Below are positions 38,001-47,423 of a DNA stretch of 64,000 nucleotides, in pieces. This stretch comes from Aliishimia sp963721175 (GTDB lineage Bacteria; Pseudomonadota; Alphaproteobacteria; Rhodobacterales; Rhodobacteraceae), in assembly GCA_963721175.1 (NCBI GenBank), contig CAVRIG010000020.1, forward strand, positions 248,001 to 312,000, in the 5' to 3' direction. Within the stretch, counting starts at the first letter, position 1. The number at the start of each line of letters is the position of its first letter. The translations under genes and the position numbers were made by a program. The notes below the pieces were generated by a model. The model ran no database searches. It was not told the origin of the DNA and saw only the letters and a program-made list of their open reading frames with translations.

Positions 38001-38272
38001 ACCGAAAACGAGCCGGAACGCTCGCTGCGAGAACTCTTCGCGCTCTCCGAAAGGATCTGACGACGAACAGGTTCGAGCGAGGGCGTCGATCGCGGTCGGT
38101 AGTCGCTTTCCGAGAGGCCGGAGGACTGGATTGGCGAGTATCATCTGGTCCGCGTCAAGAGGGGTTAAGTAATTGTGGGGAGGGATAATTGTCCATTCGG
38201 CGGAATTGCCCTCGGACTTCGGAGGCCGTACTGTGAACTCGGATATGTTTCCAGGTGCCTTGGGGTGTTAAG

Positions 38273-39457
38273 ATGAACGGAGACGACAAGGCGGATACTC
38301 GTCTGCCAACAACTGTGCTTTCCGGTTTCCTAGGTTCCGGTAAGACGACGCTGCTCAATCAGCTTCTCTGCAATCGCCAGGGATTGAAGATAGCCGTCAT
38401 CGTCAACGACATGTCCGAGGTCAACATCGACGCGGACTTGATCCGTTCGGGTGACGCCAACCTCAGTCACACGCAGGAGACGCTCGTCGAACTGTCGAAT
38501 GGCTGCATATGCTGCACGCTGCGCGACGATCTCATGCATGAAGTCCGCCGCCTCGCCGAGGCCCGTCGCTTCGACTATCTGGTCATCGAGTCGACTGGCA
38601 TTTCCGAGCCGCTCCCCGTGGCCGCGACCTTCGAATTCTGCGACGGCGCCGAAAAGGGATTGTTCGAGATCGCGCGGCTCGACGCGATGGTCACTGTGGT
38701 CGATGCGGTCAATCTGCTCGCCGACTACGAGAGCCACGACTTTCTGCGTGACAGGGGCGAGACGCGCGACGAAACCGACGAGCGCACGCTCGTCGAACTT
38801 CTCGTCGATCAGATCGAGTTTGCCGACATCATCGTTCTCAACAAGGTGACCACGGCCGGGCCCGAGCGGACTGCCGCAGCGCGACAGATCATCTGCGCGC
38901 TCAACCCCGAGGCCAGGCTCATCGAGACCGATTTCGGCGTGGTCCCAGCCGGCGAGGTTCTCGATACCCGGCTCTTCGACCCCGCCCGCGCCCGCAGTCA
39001 CCCGCTCTGGTTCAAGGAGCTCAACGGCTTCTCGGAACACGTCCCTGAGACCGAGGAATACGGGATATCATCGTTCGTCTACCGCGCCCGCGAGCCCTTC
39101 GACTTCGAAAGCGTTCGCAGGATTCTGACCGGCCGGTTAACCGGCGTGCTGCGCGCGAAAGGCCACTTCTGGGTAGGTGCCCTGCCCGAGCAGGTCTTCG
39201 GCTTCAGCCTTGCCGGCGCGCTTGCGACGATCGAGCCCGCGGGCCGGTGGTGGGTGGCGACGCCGCGCGCACTCTGGCCCACGGCACCCTCGGCAATTGC
39301 AAGAATTCGAAGACATTGGGCGCCCGGCTTCGGTGACCGCCGCCAGGAACTCGTCTTCATAGGGTCCGGCATGGATAAAAGGAGTATCACTGCGGCCCTC
39401 GACGCCTGTCTCCTACGCCACGCCGCGACCGGACCCGGACAGCGCGCCTCGGGTTAG
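38273..39457 (+). CDS. COG0523/CobW-family GTPase (metallochaperone type)
   Basis: A 394-residue protein from ATG 38273 (MNGDDKADTRLP); a GTG 18 bp upstream is possible. The G1 motif is GFLGSGKTT, the metal-binding CxCC motif is ELSNGCICCTLRDDL, the guanine motif is VLNKV, and VIESTGISEPLPVA is G3-like. The C-terminal CobW_C domain reads RAKGHFWVG and RQELVFIGSGMDK. Members of this family deliver zinc, cobalt or other metals, and many are Zur-regulated. No convincing Zur site was seen upstream. It stands alone between the kinase region and the giant gene. Confidence 0.9.
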   Translation: MNGDDKADTRLPTTVLSGFLGSGKTTLLNQLLCNRQGLKIAVIVNDMSEVNIDADLIRSGDANLSHTQETLVELSNGCICCTLRDDLMHEVRRLAEARRFDYLVIESTGISEPLPVAATFEFCDGAEKGLFEIARLDAMVTVVDAVNLLADYESHDFLRDRGETRDETDERTLVELLVDQIEFADIIVLNKVTTAGPERTAAARQIICALNPEARLIETDFGVVPAGEVLDTRLFDPARARSHPLWFKELNGFSEHVPETEEYGISSFVYRAREPFDFESVRRILTGRLTGVLRAKGHFWVGALPEQVFGFSLAGALATIEPAGRWWVATPRALWPTAPSAIARIRRHWAPGFGDRRQELVFIGSGMDKRSITAALDACLLRHAATGPGQRASG

Positions 39458-39464
39458 GCTGTCC

Positions 39465-39479
39465 GGTTCCGGAGGAACC
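39465..39479. terminator. Small hairpin between convergent genes
   Basis: GGTTCC-GGA-GGAACC is a perfect 6-bp stem in the 77-bp gap between the convergent CobW-type gene and the giant gene. No T-run follows, so terminator function is tentative. Confidence 0.3.
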
Positions 39480-39534
39480 ATCGATAAGGGAATCCAGCGG
39501 CCCGACAATCCGCAAGCCGCGAGAGAGCCAAGGT

Positions 39535-42500
39535 TCAGAACTCGAACGCGTCGACATAGGGAACGAGCGGGACTTCAAGCAGATCCGGTCGCGCGAGATC
39601 GGAGGCATCGACGAAGGCCGGTGGCCCCGGGTCTCTCCCGCCTCCGACGTGAATGTTGACCGTCTGATCGAAGAAATTGCCATTCGGGTCCGAGGCGCGG
39701 ACGATGACGTCGAAATCCATCTCCGCCCGCACCTCGTTTGCTCGCGTCAGTCCCGGCGGCCCGTTCGTGAACGAGAGTTCTCCGGTGTCGGGATCGAGAT
39801 CCAGCAGCCCTCTCGCCCGGCCCCCGACAATCTCGAACGTGAGATCCTCGCTCTCCGGATCTATGGCCGTAACCCGTCCGACTTCGGCCTGCTCCTCATT
39901 GAGGACAAAGTTCGACGAAGAGGAGAAGTAGCCTGTGGGGCCAACCTGAGCCCCGGGCGACAGGCTCTCGTTCTGCGCCACGGCCCCTGGCGTCGGCTCG
40001 AACGACACATCAACCCAGTAGTTCTCGGAATGCCAGGTCTGCGTCGGAAAGACGGTGGCGTTGCCGTATCCGTAGACGCCGTTTCCGGCGCCAGGGGCGC
40101 TCAGCATTCCAAACGGGTCGGCGTAATCCTCTTGAAAGAAATACTCGGTGGAGAAGTAGTTGTCGTTGGTATGGTACGAGACCACGTACTCAGTGTTGGC
40201 CTGAATCTGGACCGAGGTGTCGAGTTCCGCGACCTGCCAGCCGCTCTCACCGGGTCCGGACGTGAAGGTGACGGTCGCCAAAAGGTTTCCATTCGCGCTC
40301 CACAGTCGGCCATCCCGGACGTCGGTGTCGCCGGAATCGTCCAGCCCGCGCCAGTACTTCAATGCTGTGACGTCGCCCTGCTCGGCAGCGCTGAACCGAG
40401 TGCCGATGGAAAGCGCAGCACCGTCGTTCGTCAGTCTCCCCGAAGGCGTGACGTAGGGCTCGAACAGACTGAAGGCGGAGGGCAGTGGAGGAGGCGTCAC
40501 CTCGATCGTATGACTTGGCAGAGCGCCCACGGACGGCATGTTGAGACTGTCGTCGATTGCCCTTGCGAATATGTCGTAGGTTCCGACGGTTGTCGGTGTC
40601 CAGGTGTAGGACCAGTTCTGTGTCCCGTTGGCCACCTTCCAGGTATTGCCGCCATCGATCGAGACCTCGACAACTGCGACAACACCGTCGTCGGTCCCCG
40701 GGTTGCCATCGTTGTCCGTCGCCGACCCCGTGATTGTTAGCGCCTGGAAGCTCGGAGAACTCAAAGGCAGGGGGTCGATCGAAGTCGTCGCGGCGATCGA
40801 ATCCGTCGAAGCCGTCGCTCTCACGAGGCCTTGCGACGCGAGGACCGAATCGGCGGCCGCTGGCTGGATGCCCATATCCGCAAAGAGGTTGACCACGAAC
40901 TGCTGGAGATCCGCGTTCTCGATGTCGGCGCCGTAGGGCGAGCTGTCGTGCTCGTTGCTGAGCGCCCATGACCAGAAGACGGTTCCCGAACCGAAGACCA
41001 GCGCTCCACTCTCCGCACGGTAGAGCGACAGGTTGTGCGTGGCCACGCCAGGCGCGACCGTGTTGCCGTCGTCGATCAGGATTCCGGACCACGGTATGGT
41101 GGTCTCAGACAGCTTGATGAGGCCAGCTGGACGGAAGTCGTCTTCCGGCGACGTGTTCCATTCGTAGCCGAGGATGCCTTCGGCGATGTCCAGTTCACCG
41201 CCATCGGCAATGCCGGTGTCGCGCCACACTCTCAGTACCGCGTATTCCTCGGGCACGTCGAGCGCCCCACCAAACTCGCCGGTCCCGTCGGGGCCGAAGA
41301 GTTGACCGGTGAGCAGGTTCTCGGCGCAGTTGCAGAGATGCGGCTGTCCGGACAGCGGAGGTCGGTCGGCCGCGTCGCCGGCGAGCGGATTTCCGATGAA
41401 GCGGTCGTCACGCCAGGTCCCGGTCCAGATGTTTTCGGGATCGAGGTTGTAGTAATCCTCGGGGCCGGCGTTTGGATCAATATGGGCCCAAGTTTCCTTG
41501 TAGCAGACGAGCGTCCGATACTCTACGCCGTCGACGATGCTCGTGTCCCAGCGCGTCTTCCAGTAGATGTCGTTGCCGCCCCAGAACAGGAGGTTCACGC
41601 CGGCGTCCCGCGCCTCCTCGACATTGTTGCGCTGATCGGCCGACCAATACTCGTCGTGCCCGACCGAGATGAAGGCGCCGTATTTCTTCAGGTAGTCTGC
41701 GCCAAGACGTTCGGTATCGACGCCCGACATGTAGGCTACGTCGTAACCGTTCTGCTCGAGCCAGTTGATCGCGGCGTAGTCGGCGCCGAACAAGTAGTCC
41801 TGCCCGCCTGCGGCGGGGCCGCCCTGCTGGCCCTCGATGCCGCGGGTTACGAACGGGCGGTTGTAGCTTACCGCATAGGCGCGATCCTGGGCGAAAGAGC
41901 CGGCGCCGGGAATGTCGGGATGATTGACCGTGCCGCTGAAGTCGCCATAAAAATTCGCGCCAAGTTCGCCGTTGTTGCCGAACCACCCGTTGTAGGCGTG
42001 CCAGGTTGTGTCCGACGTCTGCAGAACGATGTCCGCAGGTCGGTCGTCGTCGCGCACGATGAACGGGATCTGGTTCACCGCGTTGCCGACAGGATTGCCG
42101 GACTCGTCGAGCCGCTGCAGGCGTGCGAGGTACACACCGGAGACGGCGTCGCTCGGCGTCTGCCAGCTATCTGTGACCGACCAGTTGCCTGCATCGACCA
42201 GGGCGCGGACAGGGTCGTAGTCGGGATCGGGCTGGACGGTCGCGTTGGTGTTGACCCACTCGGCGACCTTGGTCGCGCCGTCGCCGCCGTAATAGCCGAG
42301 ACGGAAGACCTCCACGAGGTAATCGCTGCCGGTGCCACCGTTCACGTTGATCTTGAAGTCGACCTGTTCACCGACGTTCACGCTCAAGTCGGTGGCGAAG
42401 CCTTCGATCTGCGAGGTGTGTGGGACGTCCCAGTAGGACCGCGGAGTCCCGGGTTTCTGGTTCTCGATCAGGATCGCCTCGCTGGTCCCCGAGGCAATCG

Positions 42501-45500
42501 TCACGCTCAAGGTCGCCGGCGCCGAACGCAGGCCTTCGCTGTCGGCCACCGTGTACGAGATCGGGGTGACCGCGCCGGCATAGCCCGGGTCCGGCGTGAA
42601 ACTGACCGTCCCGGTCACCGCATCGACGCTCCACTCCCCCTCGCCGGTCACCGTCTTGGTCTTGCCGGTGCCATCGTCGGCCGCCTCCAGCTCCACTGTC
42701 GCAGGGTCGGGCGTGCCGTCCTCGACATCGGTGTCGTTGGCCAGCACGTCGATGACCACCGCTCCGCCCTCGGCAACCGTCGCGTTGTCATCCACGGCAA
42801 CCGGCGCATCGTTCACCGCGGCGATCGTCACATTGACGGATGCGGGCAGCGACCGCAGGCCCTCGCTGTCGGCAATGGTGTATGTTATCTCGCTCACCGG
42901 CCCGTCGTAATTCGGGGCCGGCGTGAAGGTGATCGCGCCGGTCACCGCATCGACGCTCCAGACGCCCTCTCCCGCCACAGTCTTGAGCTTGCCGGAAGCA
43001 TTGTCGGGATTCACGATCTCGACCGTCGCCGGATCCGGGACGCCATCCTCGGTGTCGGTGTCACCGGCCACCACATCAATCACGACGGAACCGTCCTCGA
43101 TCACGACCGCCGTCTCAGCATCCGCAACCGGACGCTCATTTGGCGCAGTGATCGTCACGCTCACTGTCGCCGGCACCGAACGCAGTCCTTCGCTGTCGGC
43201 CACGGTGTAGGAGATGGGCGTCACCGGCCCGGCGTATCCTGCCTCAGGCGTGAAGGTGATTACGCCGGTCAGGAGATTGACACTCCAGAAACCCTCGCCA
43301 ATCACGGTCCGCGCCTTGCCGGCGGCGTCGTCCGCGTTGTCGATCTCGACCGTTGCCGGATCGGGGATCCCGTCCTCGACATCGGTGTCGCCGGCGACCA
43401 CGTCGATGAGGACAAATCCGTTTTGCGGGACAGTCGCGGTCTCGTCATCCGCGACTGGCGCGTCGTTGACCGCAATGATCGTCACGCTGACCTGTGCCGG
43501 CGCCGAACGCAGGCCCTCGCTGTCGGCGATCGTATAGGCGATGGGCGTCACCGTGCCAGCGAAGTCGCGCTCTGGCGTGAAGGTAATCGCCCCGGTCAGG
43601 TTATCGACGCTCCAGAGGCCCTGGCCGATCACGGTCTTCAGCTTCCCGCTGGCGTCGTCGGCGCCCTCGATCTCCACGGTCGCCGGATCCGGAGCCCCGT
43701 CCTCGGCATCGAGGTCGCCCGCCACCACATCGATCACCACCAAGCCATCTTCCATGACCGTCGCCGTCTCCGGATCTGCCACCGGCGGCTGATTGCCGAG
43801 AACGAAGGACAAATCGACCCAGTAGTTGGTGTCCCGGTAGCTCTGGTTCGGGAAGACGACGCCGGATCCGTAGACGTAGACACCGTTCTGTCCTGACGGC
43901 GCCGCCAATTGACCGGTCGGGTCCACGTAGTCGACGCTGAAGAAGCCTTCCGTCGCCAGGTAATTGTTGTTGGTGCGATACGAGATCGTGTACTCGGTGT
44001 TCGCCGCGATCTGAACGGGCGTGCCCAATGCCGCCATCTGCCAGCCCGTTGCGCCAGGCGCGGACGTGAACGTCACCGTCGCCAGAAGGTTTCCGTTCTC
44101 GTCCCACAGGCGCCCGGCGCGGACATCCGTATCATCGGCATCGCCCGCGTCGCGCCAATACTTCAGTTCGGTGACGCTGCCAGCTGCCGCAGCCAGGAAC
44201 CGCGACCCCAGCTCGACCGCTGCACCGTCATTGAACAGGATGCCCGACACCGGGTCGAGAGGATCGAACAGGCTTGCCACGTTCGCCGCCGTCGACACGG
44301 TCACGGTCACCGTCGCCGTGGCGGTGCCGCCGAAGCCGTCGGACACCGTGTAGTCGAACGACGCCGGCCCGCTGAAGCCCGCCGTCGGGGTGAAGATGAC
44401 CTCGTCGTTGCCCGGGTCGCCGTCGCCCTTGTCGTCGAGCGCCACCGTCCCGTTCACCGGGTTCGAGACGGCGCTCACCGTCAGCGTGTCGCCGTCGGGG
44501 TCGGTGTCCCCGGTGAGCAGCAGCGCCGCCGCGACCACCAGCGTTCCGTCCTGCGCCACCGCCAGAGCCTCGGCGTCCGGCACCGGCGCCTGGTTGTCCT
44601 CGTCGACCGACCCGTCCTGGTCGTTGTCCTTGCCGTCGTTGATCTCCGGCGCGCCGGGATAGACCGTCGCGTCCGCGTCGTCGGCGTCCCCGGCCACCCC
44701 CGACGTCCCCGCCGGCGCCACGTAAGCCGTCAGGTTCGTCGCCGGGTCGTCCACGCCGAACCCGTCCGCGTCCGCGTCCGCGTACCAGGTGAACGGTCCG
44801 TCGAGACCGTCCACGACCAGCTGCCCGGTATTGGCCGTCACTCCGCCCTGGCCGTCGGTCACCTCGTAGGTGATGGAAAGCGTCGTGCTCGCGCCCGCCG
44901 CCAGCGCCGCGGCGAACTGCGCCGGGTCGAGGGTCAGAACCGACCCCGCAAGTTCGAAGACCACCGCCGCGCCGCCGCCGTCCAGCACGACGACATTCGC
45001 CACCCCCAGCGTGCCGCCGTCGCTGTCCGCCGCGCTGGCATCCGCCAGCAGGTCGATCACGACCGGCGCCGCGTCCTCCGCCACCGCGCCGGCATCGATC
45101 GGGCCCGCCGTCGGCGCCACGTTCGCCGCCGTCGACACGGTCACGGTCACCGTCGCCGTGGCGGTGCCGCCGAAGCCGTCGGACACCGTGTAGTCGAACG
45201 ACGCCGGCCCGCTGAAGCCCGCCGTCGGGGTGAAGATGACCTCGTCGTTGCCCGGGTCGCCGTCGCCCTTGTCGTCGAGCGCCACCGTCCCGTTCACCGG
45301 GTTCGAGACGGCGCTCACCGTCAGCGTGTCGCCGTCGGGGTCGGTGTCCCCGGTGAGCAGCAGCGCCGCCGCGACCACCAGCGTTCCGTCCTGCGCCACC
45401 GCCAGAGCCTCGGCGTCCGGCACCGGCGCCTGGTTGTCCTCGTCGACCGACCCGTCCTGGTCGTTGTCCTTGCCGTCGTTGATCTCCGGCGCGCCGGGAT

Positions 45501-47088
45501 AGACCGTCGCGTCCGCGTCGTCGGCGTCCCCGGCCACCCCCGACGTCCCCGCCGGCGCCACGTAAGCCGTCAGGTTCGTCGCCGGGTCGTCCACGCCGAA
45601 CCCGTCCGCGTCCGCGTCCGCGTACCAGGTGAACGGTCCGTCGAGACCGTCCACGACCAGCTGCCCGGTATTGGCCGTCACTCCGCCCTGGCCGTCGGTC
45701 ACCTCGTAGGTGATGGAAAGCGTCGTGCTCGCGCCCGCCGCCAGCGCCGCGGCGAACTGCGCCGGGTCGAGGGTCAGAACCGACCCCGCAAGTTCGAAGA
45801 CCACCGCCGCGCCGCCGCCGTCCAGCACGACGACATTCGCCACCCCCAGCGTGCCGCCGTCGCTGTCCGCCGCGCTGGCATCCGCCAGCAGGTCGATCAC
45901 GACCGGCGCCGCGTCCTCCGCCACCGCGCCGGCATCGATCGGGCCCGCCGTCGGCGCCACGTTCGCCGCCGTCGACACGGTCACGGTCACCGTCGCCGTG
46001 GCGGTGCCGCCGAAGCCGTCGGACACCGTGTAGTCGAACGACGCCGGCCCGCTGAAGCCCGCCGTCGGGGTGAAGATGACCTCGTCGTTGCCCGGGTCGC
46101 CGTCGCCCTTGTCGTCGAGCGCCACCGTCCCGTTCACCGGGTTCGAGACGGCGCTCACCGTCAGCGTGTCGCCGTCGGGGTCGGTGTCCCCGGTGAGCAG
46201 CAGCGCCGCCGCGACCACCAGCGTCCCGTCCTGCGCCACCGCCAGAGCCTCGGCGTCCGGCACCGGCGCGTCGTTCACTGGCTGGATGGTCACGCTGACG
46301 GACGCAGGCAGCGATCTCAGGCCTTCGCTGTCGGCAATGGTGTACGCGATCGGTGTCACCGACCCGTCGTAGTCCGGTTCGGGAGTGAAGGTGATTGCAC
46401 CGGTCACCGCATCGACGCTCCAGACCCCCTGGCCCACGACCGTTTTCAGCTTGCCGCTGGCATCGTCCGCGTCCACGATCTCAACCGACGCCGGATCCGG
46501 AAGACCGTCTTCGGTGTCGGTGTCGCCGGTCACAACATCGATCACCACCGAACTGTCCTCAACGACCGTCGCCGTTTCGGGATCGGCCACCGGCGGCTGA
46601 TTGCCCACAACGAAAGACAAGTCGACCCAGTAGTTGGAATCGCGGAAGCTTTGACTTGGGAAGGCGACGCCGGATCCGTAGCGATAGACTCCGTTCTGCC
46701 CGGCCGGCGCCGTGAGCTGACCGGTCGGATCCACATAATCGGCAGTGAAAAAGTCACTGGCCGCGAAGTAATTGTCGTTGGTACGGTACGAGACCGTGTA
46801 CGCTGTATTTGCCAAAACCTGAATGGGTGTGTCGAATGCGGCAGTCTGCCAGCCGGTTTCGCCCGGCGCGGACGTGAACGTCACCGTCGCCAGGAGATTC
46901 CCGCCCTCGTCCCATAGTCGCCCTTCACGGACATCCGTGTCGGTAGCGTCGCCCGCGTCACGCCAATACTTGAGCTCGGTGACGCCGCCCGCTTCTGCCG
47001 TCAGGAAGCGCATGCCGAGTTCAACCGCCGCACCGTCGTTGAACAGATTGCCTGTTATCGGTTCAAGAGAGTCAAACAGACTTGCCAT
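39535..47088 (-). CDS. Giant modular protein: DUF4082, cadherin/Ig-like, MopE-like and N,N-dimethylformamidase-like domains
   Basis: A 2517-residue protein. ATG 47088 (MASLFDSLEPITG) has AAGGAG 6-8 bp upstream; the longer frame is Arg/Thr-rich noise. Three DUF4082 domains lie at about residues 2-155, 938-1099 and 2204-2366 (each with ELKYWRDAGD-like and NLLATVTFTS). Between them are Ig/cadherin-like repeats (VVIDVVAGDTDTEDG) at about 160-930 and 1100-1530. Two MopE-like segments (DADATVYPGAPEINDGKDND) sit near 483-553 and 763-833. A DMFase large-subunit-like domain covers about 1536-2076 (FRLGYYGGDGA, GHDEYWS, LLFWGGNDIYW). A cadherin-like domain lies near 2386-2482. It has no signal peptide or RTX nonapeptides; export by a type I-like route is only a guess. 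Confidence 0.88.
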   Translation of the reverse strand: MASLFDSLEPITGNLFNDGAAVELGMRFLTAEAGGVTELKYWRDAGDATDTDVREGRLWDEGGNLLATVTFTSAPGETGWQTAAFDTPIQVLANTAYTVSYRTNDNYFAASDFFTADYVDPTGQLTAPAGQNGVYRYGSGVAFPSQSFRDSNYWVDLSFVVGNQPPVADPETATVVEDSSVVIDVVTGDTDTEDGLPDPASVEIVDADDASGKLKTVVGQGVWSVDAVTGAITFTPEPDYDGSVTPIAYTIADSEGLRSLPASVSVTIQPVNDAPVPDAEALAVAQDGTLVVAAALLLTGDTDPDGDTLTVSAVSNPVNGTVALDDKGDGDPGNDEVIFTPTAGFSGPASFDYTVSDGFGGTATATVTVTVSTAANVAPTAGPIDAGAVAEDAAPVVIDLLADASAADSDGGTLGVANVVVLDGGGAAVVFELAGSVLTLDPAQFAAALAAGASTTLSITYEVTDGQGGVTANTGQLVVDGLDGPFTWYADADADGFGVDDPATNLTAYVAPAGTSGVAGDADDADATVYPGAPEINDGKDNDQDGSVDEDNQAPVPDAEALAVAQDGTLVVAAALLLTGDTDPDGDTLTVSAVSNPVNGTVALDDKGDGDPGNDEVIFTPTAGFSGPASFDYTVSDGFGGTATATVTVTVSTAANVAPTAGPIDAGAVAEDAAPVVIDLLADASAADSDGGTLGVANVVVLDGGGAAVVFELAGSVLTLDPAQFAAALAAGASTTLSITYEVTDGQGGVTANTGQLVVDGLDGPFTWYADADADGFGVDDPATNLTAYVAPAGTSGVAGDADDADATVYPGAPEINDGKDNDQDGSVDEDNQAPVPDAEALAVAQDGTLVVAAALLLTGDTDPDGDTLTVSAVSNPVNGTVALDDKGDGDPGNDEVIFTPTAGFSGPASFDYTVSDGFGGTATATVTVTVSTAANVASLFDPLDPVSGILFNDGAAVELGSRFLAAAAGSVTELKYWRDAGDADDTDVRAGRLWDENGNLLATVTFTSAPGATGWQMAALGTPVQIAANTEYTISYRTNNNYLATEGFFSVDYVDPTGQLAAPSGQNGVYVYGSGVVFPNQSYRDTNYWVDLSFVLGNQPPVADPETATVMEDGLVVIDVVAGDLDAEDGAPDPATVEIEGADDASGKLKTVIGQGLWSVDNLTGAITFTPERDFAGTVTPIAYTIADSEGLRSAPAQVSVTIIAVNDAPVADDETATVPQNGFVLIDVVAGDTDVEDGIPDPATVEIDNADDAAGKARTVIGEGFWSVNLLTGVITFTPEAGYAGPVTPISYTVADSEGLRSVPATVSVTITAPNERPVADAETAVVIEDGSVVIDVVAGDTDTEDGVPDPATVEIVNPDNASGKLKTVAGEGVWSVDAVTGAITFTPAPNYDGPVSEITYTIADSEGLRSLPASVNVTIAAVNDAPVAVDDNATVAEGGAVVIDVLANDTDVEDGTPDPATVELEAADDGTGKTKTVTGEGEWSVDAVTGTVSFTPDPGYAGAVTPISYTVADSEGLRSAPATLSVTIASGTSEAILIENQKPGTPRSYWDVPHTSQIEGFATDLSVNVGEQVDFKINVNGGTGSDYLVEVFRLGYYGGDGATKVAEWVNTNATVQPDPDYDPVRALVDAGNWSVTDSWQTPSDAVSGVYLARLQRLDESGNPVGNAVNQIPFIVRDDDRPADIVLQTSDTTWHAYNGWFGNNGELGANFYGDFSGTVNHPDIPGAGSFAQDRAYAVSYNRPFVTRGIEGQQGGPAAGGQDYLFGADYAAINWLEQNGYDVAYMSGVDTERLGADYLKKYGAFISVGHDEYWSADQRNNVEEARDAGVNLLFWGGNDIYWKTRWDTSIVDGVEYRTLVCYKETWAHIDPNAGPEDYYNLDPENIWTGTWRDDRFIGNPLAGDAADRPPLSGQPHLCNCAENLLTGQLFGPDGTGEFGGALDVPEEYAVLRVWRDTGIADGGELDIAEGILGYEWNTSPEDDFRPAGLIKLSETTIPWSGILIDDGNTVAPGVATHNLSLYRAESGALVFGSGTVFWSWALSNEHDSSPYGADIENADLQQFVVNLFADMGIQPAAADSVLASQGLVRATASTDSIAATTSIDPLPLSSPSFQALTITGSATDNDGNPGTDDGVVAVVEVSIDGGNTWKVANGTQNWSYTWTPTTVGTYDIFARAIDDSLNMPSVGALPSHTIEVTPPPLPSAFSLFEPYVTPSGRLTNDGAALSIGTRFSAAEQGDVTALKYWRGLDDSGDTDVRDGRLWSANGNLLATVTFTSGPGESGWQVAELDTSVQIQANTEYVVSYHTNDNYFSTEYFFQEDYADPFGMLSAPGAGNGVYGYGNATVFPTQTWHSENYWVDVSFEPTPGAVAQNESLSPGAQVGPTGYFSSSSNFVLNEEQAEVGRVTAIDPESEDLTFEIVGGRARGLLDLDPDTGELSFTNGPPGLTRANEVRAEMDFDVIVRASDPNGNFFDQTVNIHVGGGRDPGPPAFVDASDLARPDLLEVPLVPYVDAFEF
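44276..46269 (-). repeat. 840-bp direct tandem repeat, 2.4 copies, inside the giant gene
   Basis: Copy 1 runs 44276-45115, copy 2 runs 45116-45955, and a partial copy 45956-46269 follows. Line-by-line comparison shows copies 1 and 2 identical, and the partial copy differs at one base near 46225. The 840 bp keep the reading frame, giving two identical 280-residue blocks, each with Ig-like and MopE-like parts. Such identity implies very recent duplication or ongoing gene conversion. Assembly collapse or expansion here is a risk. Confidence 0.92.
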
Positions 47089-47144
47089 CGGGCACTCCTT
47101 GGTCCTGATCGACCAGCGCCGCGTCGGTAGCAGGCGCCATCGGG

Positions 47145-47423
47145 GGGTTGTTCTCGTCGACCGACCCGTCCTGGTCGTTGTCTTTGAGCTCGTTGATCTC
47201 CGGCGCGCCGGGATAGACCGTCGCGTCCGCGTCGTCGGCGTCTCCGGCCACCCCCGACGTCCCCGCCGGCGCCACATACGCCGTCAGGTCGTCCACGCCG
47301 AACCCGTCCGCGTCCGCGTACCAGGTGAACGGTCTGTCGAGACCGTCCACGACCAGCTGCCCGGGATCGGCCGTCACCCCGCCCTGGCCGTCGGTCGCCT
47401 CGTAGGTGATGGAAGGCGTCGCA
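47145..47423 (-). pseudogene. Diverged, out-of-frame fragment of the 840-bp repeat unit upstream of the giant gene
   Basis: On the minus strand this reads ITYEATDGQGGVTADPGQLV, FTWYADADGFGVDDLTAY, VAPAGTSGVAGDADDADATV and PEINELKDNDQDGSVDEN, clearly the same unit as in the giant gene. It has two small in-frame deletions and scattered substitutions. It stops near 47145 and its frame is not that of the giant gene. It lies 57 bp upstream of the start codon. It appears to be a remnant of an earlier longer gene or of a partial duplication. Confidence 0.75.

Noticed and set aside
39535..39700. RTX/type I secretion C-terminal signal in the giant protein
   Set aside because: No GGxGxD nonapeptide repeats are present; a cadherin-like domain and a short hydrophobic/acidic tail alone do not establish it.
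44276..46269. CRISPR-like or satellite array
   Set aside because: The period is 840 bp and fully coding in frame; there is no short repeat/spacer structure here or elsewhere in the window.
43909..46917. Open frame of 1002 codons on the plus strand
   Set aside because: It lies opposite the giant gene, and is Arg/His-rich shadow sequence that repeats only because the giant gene repeats.
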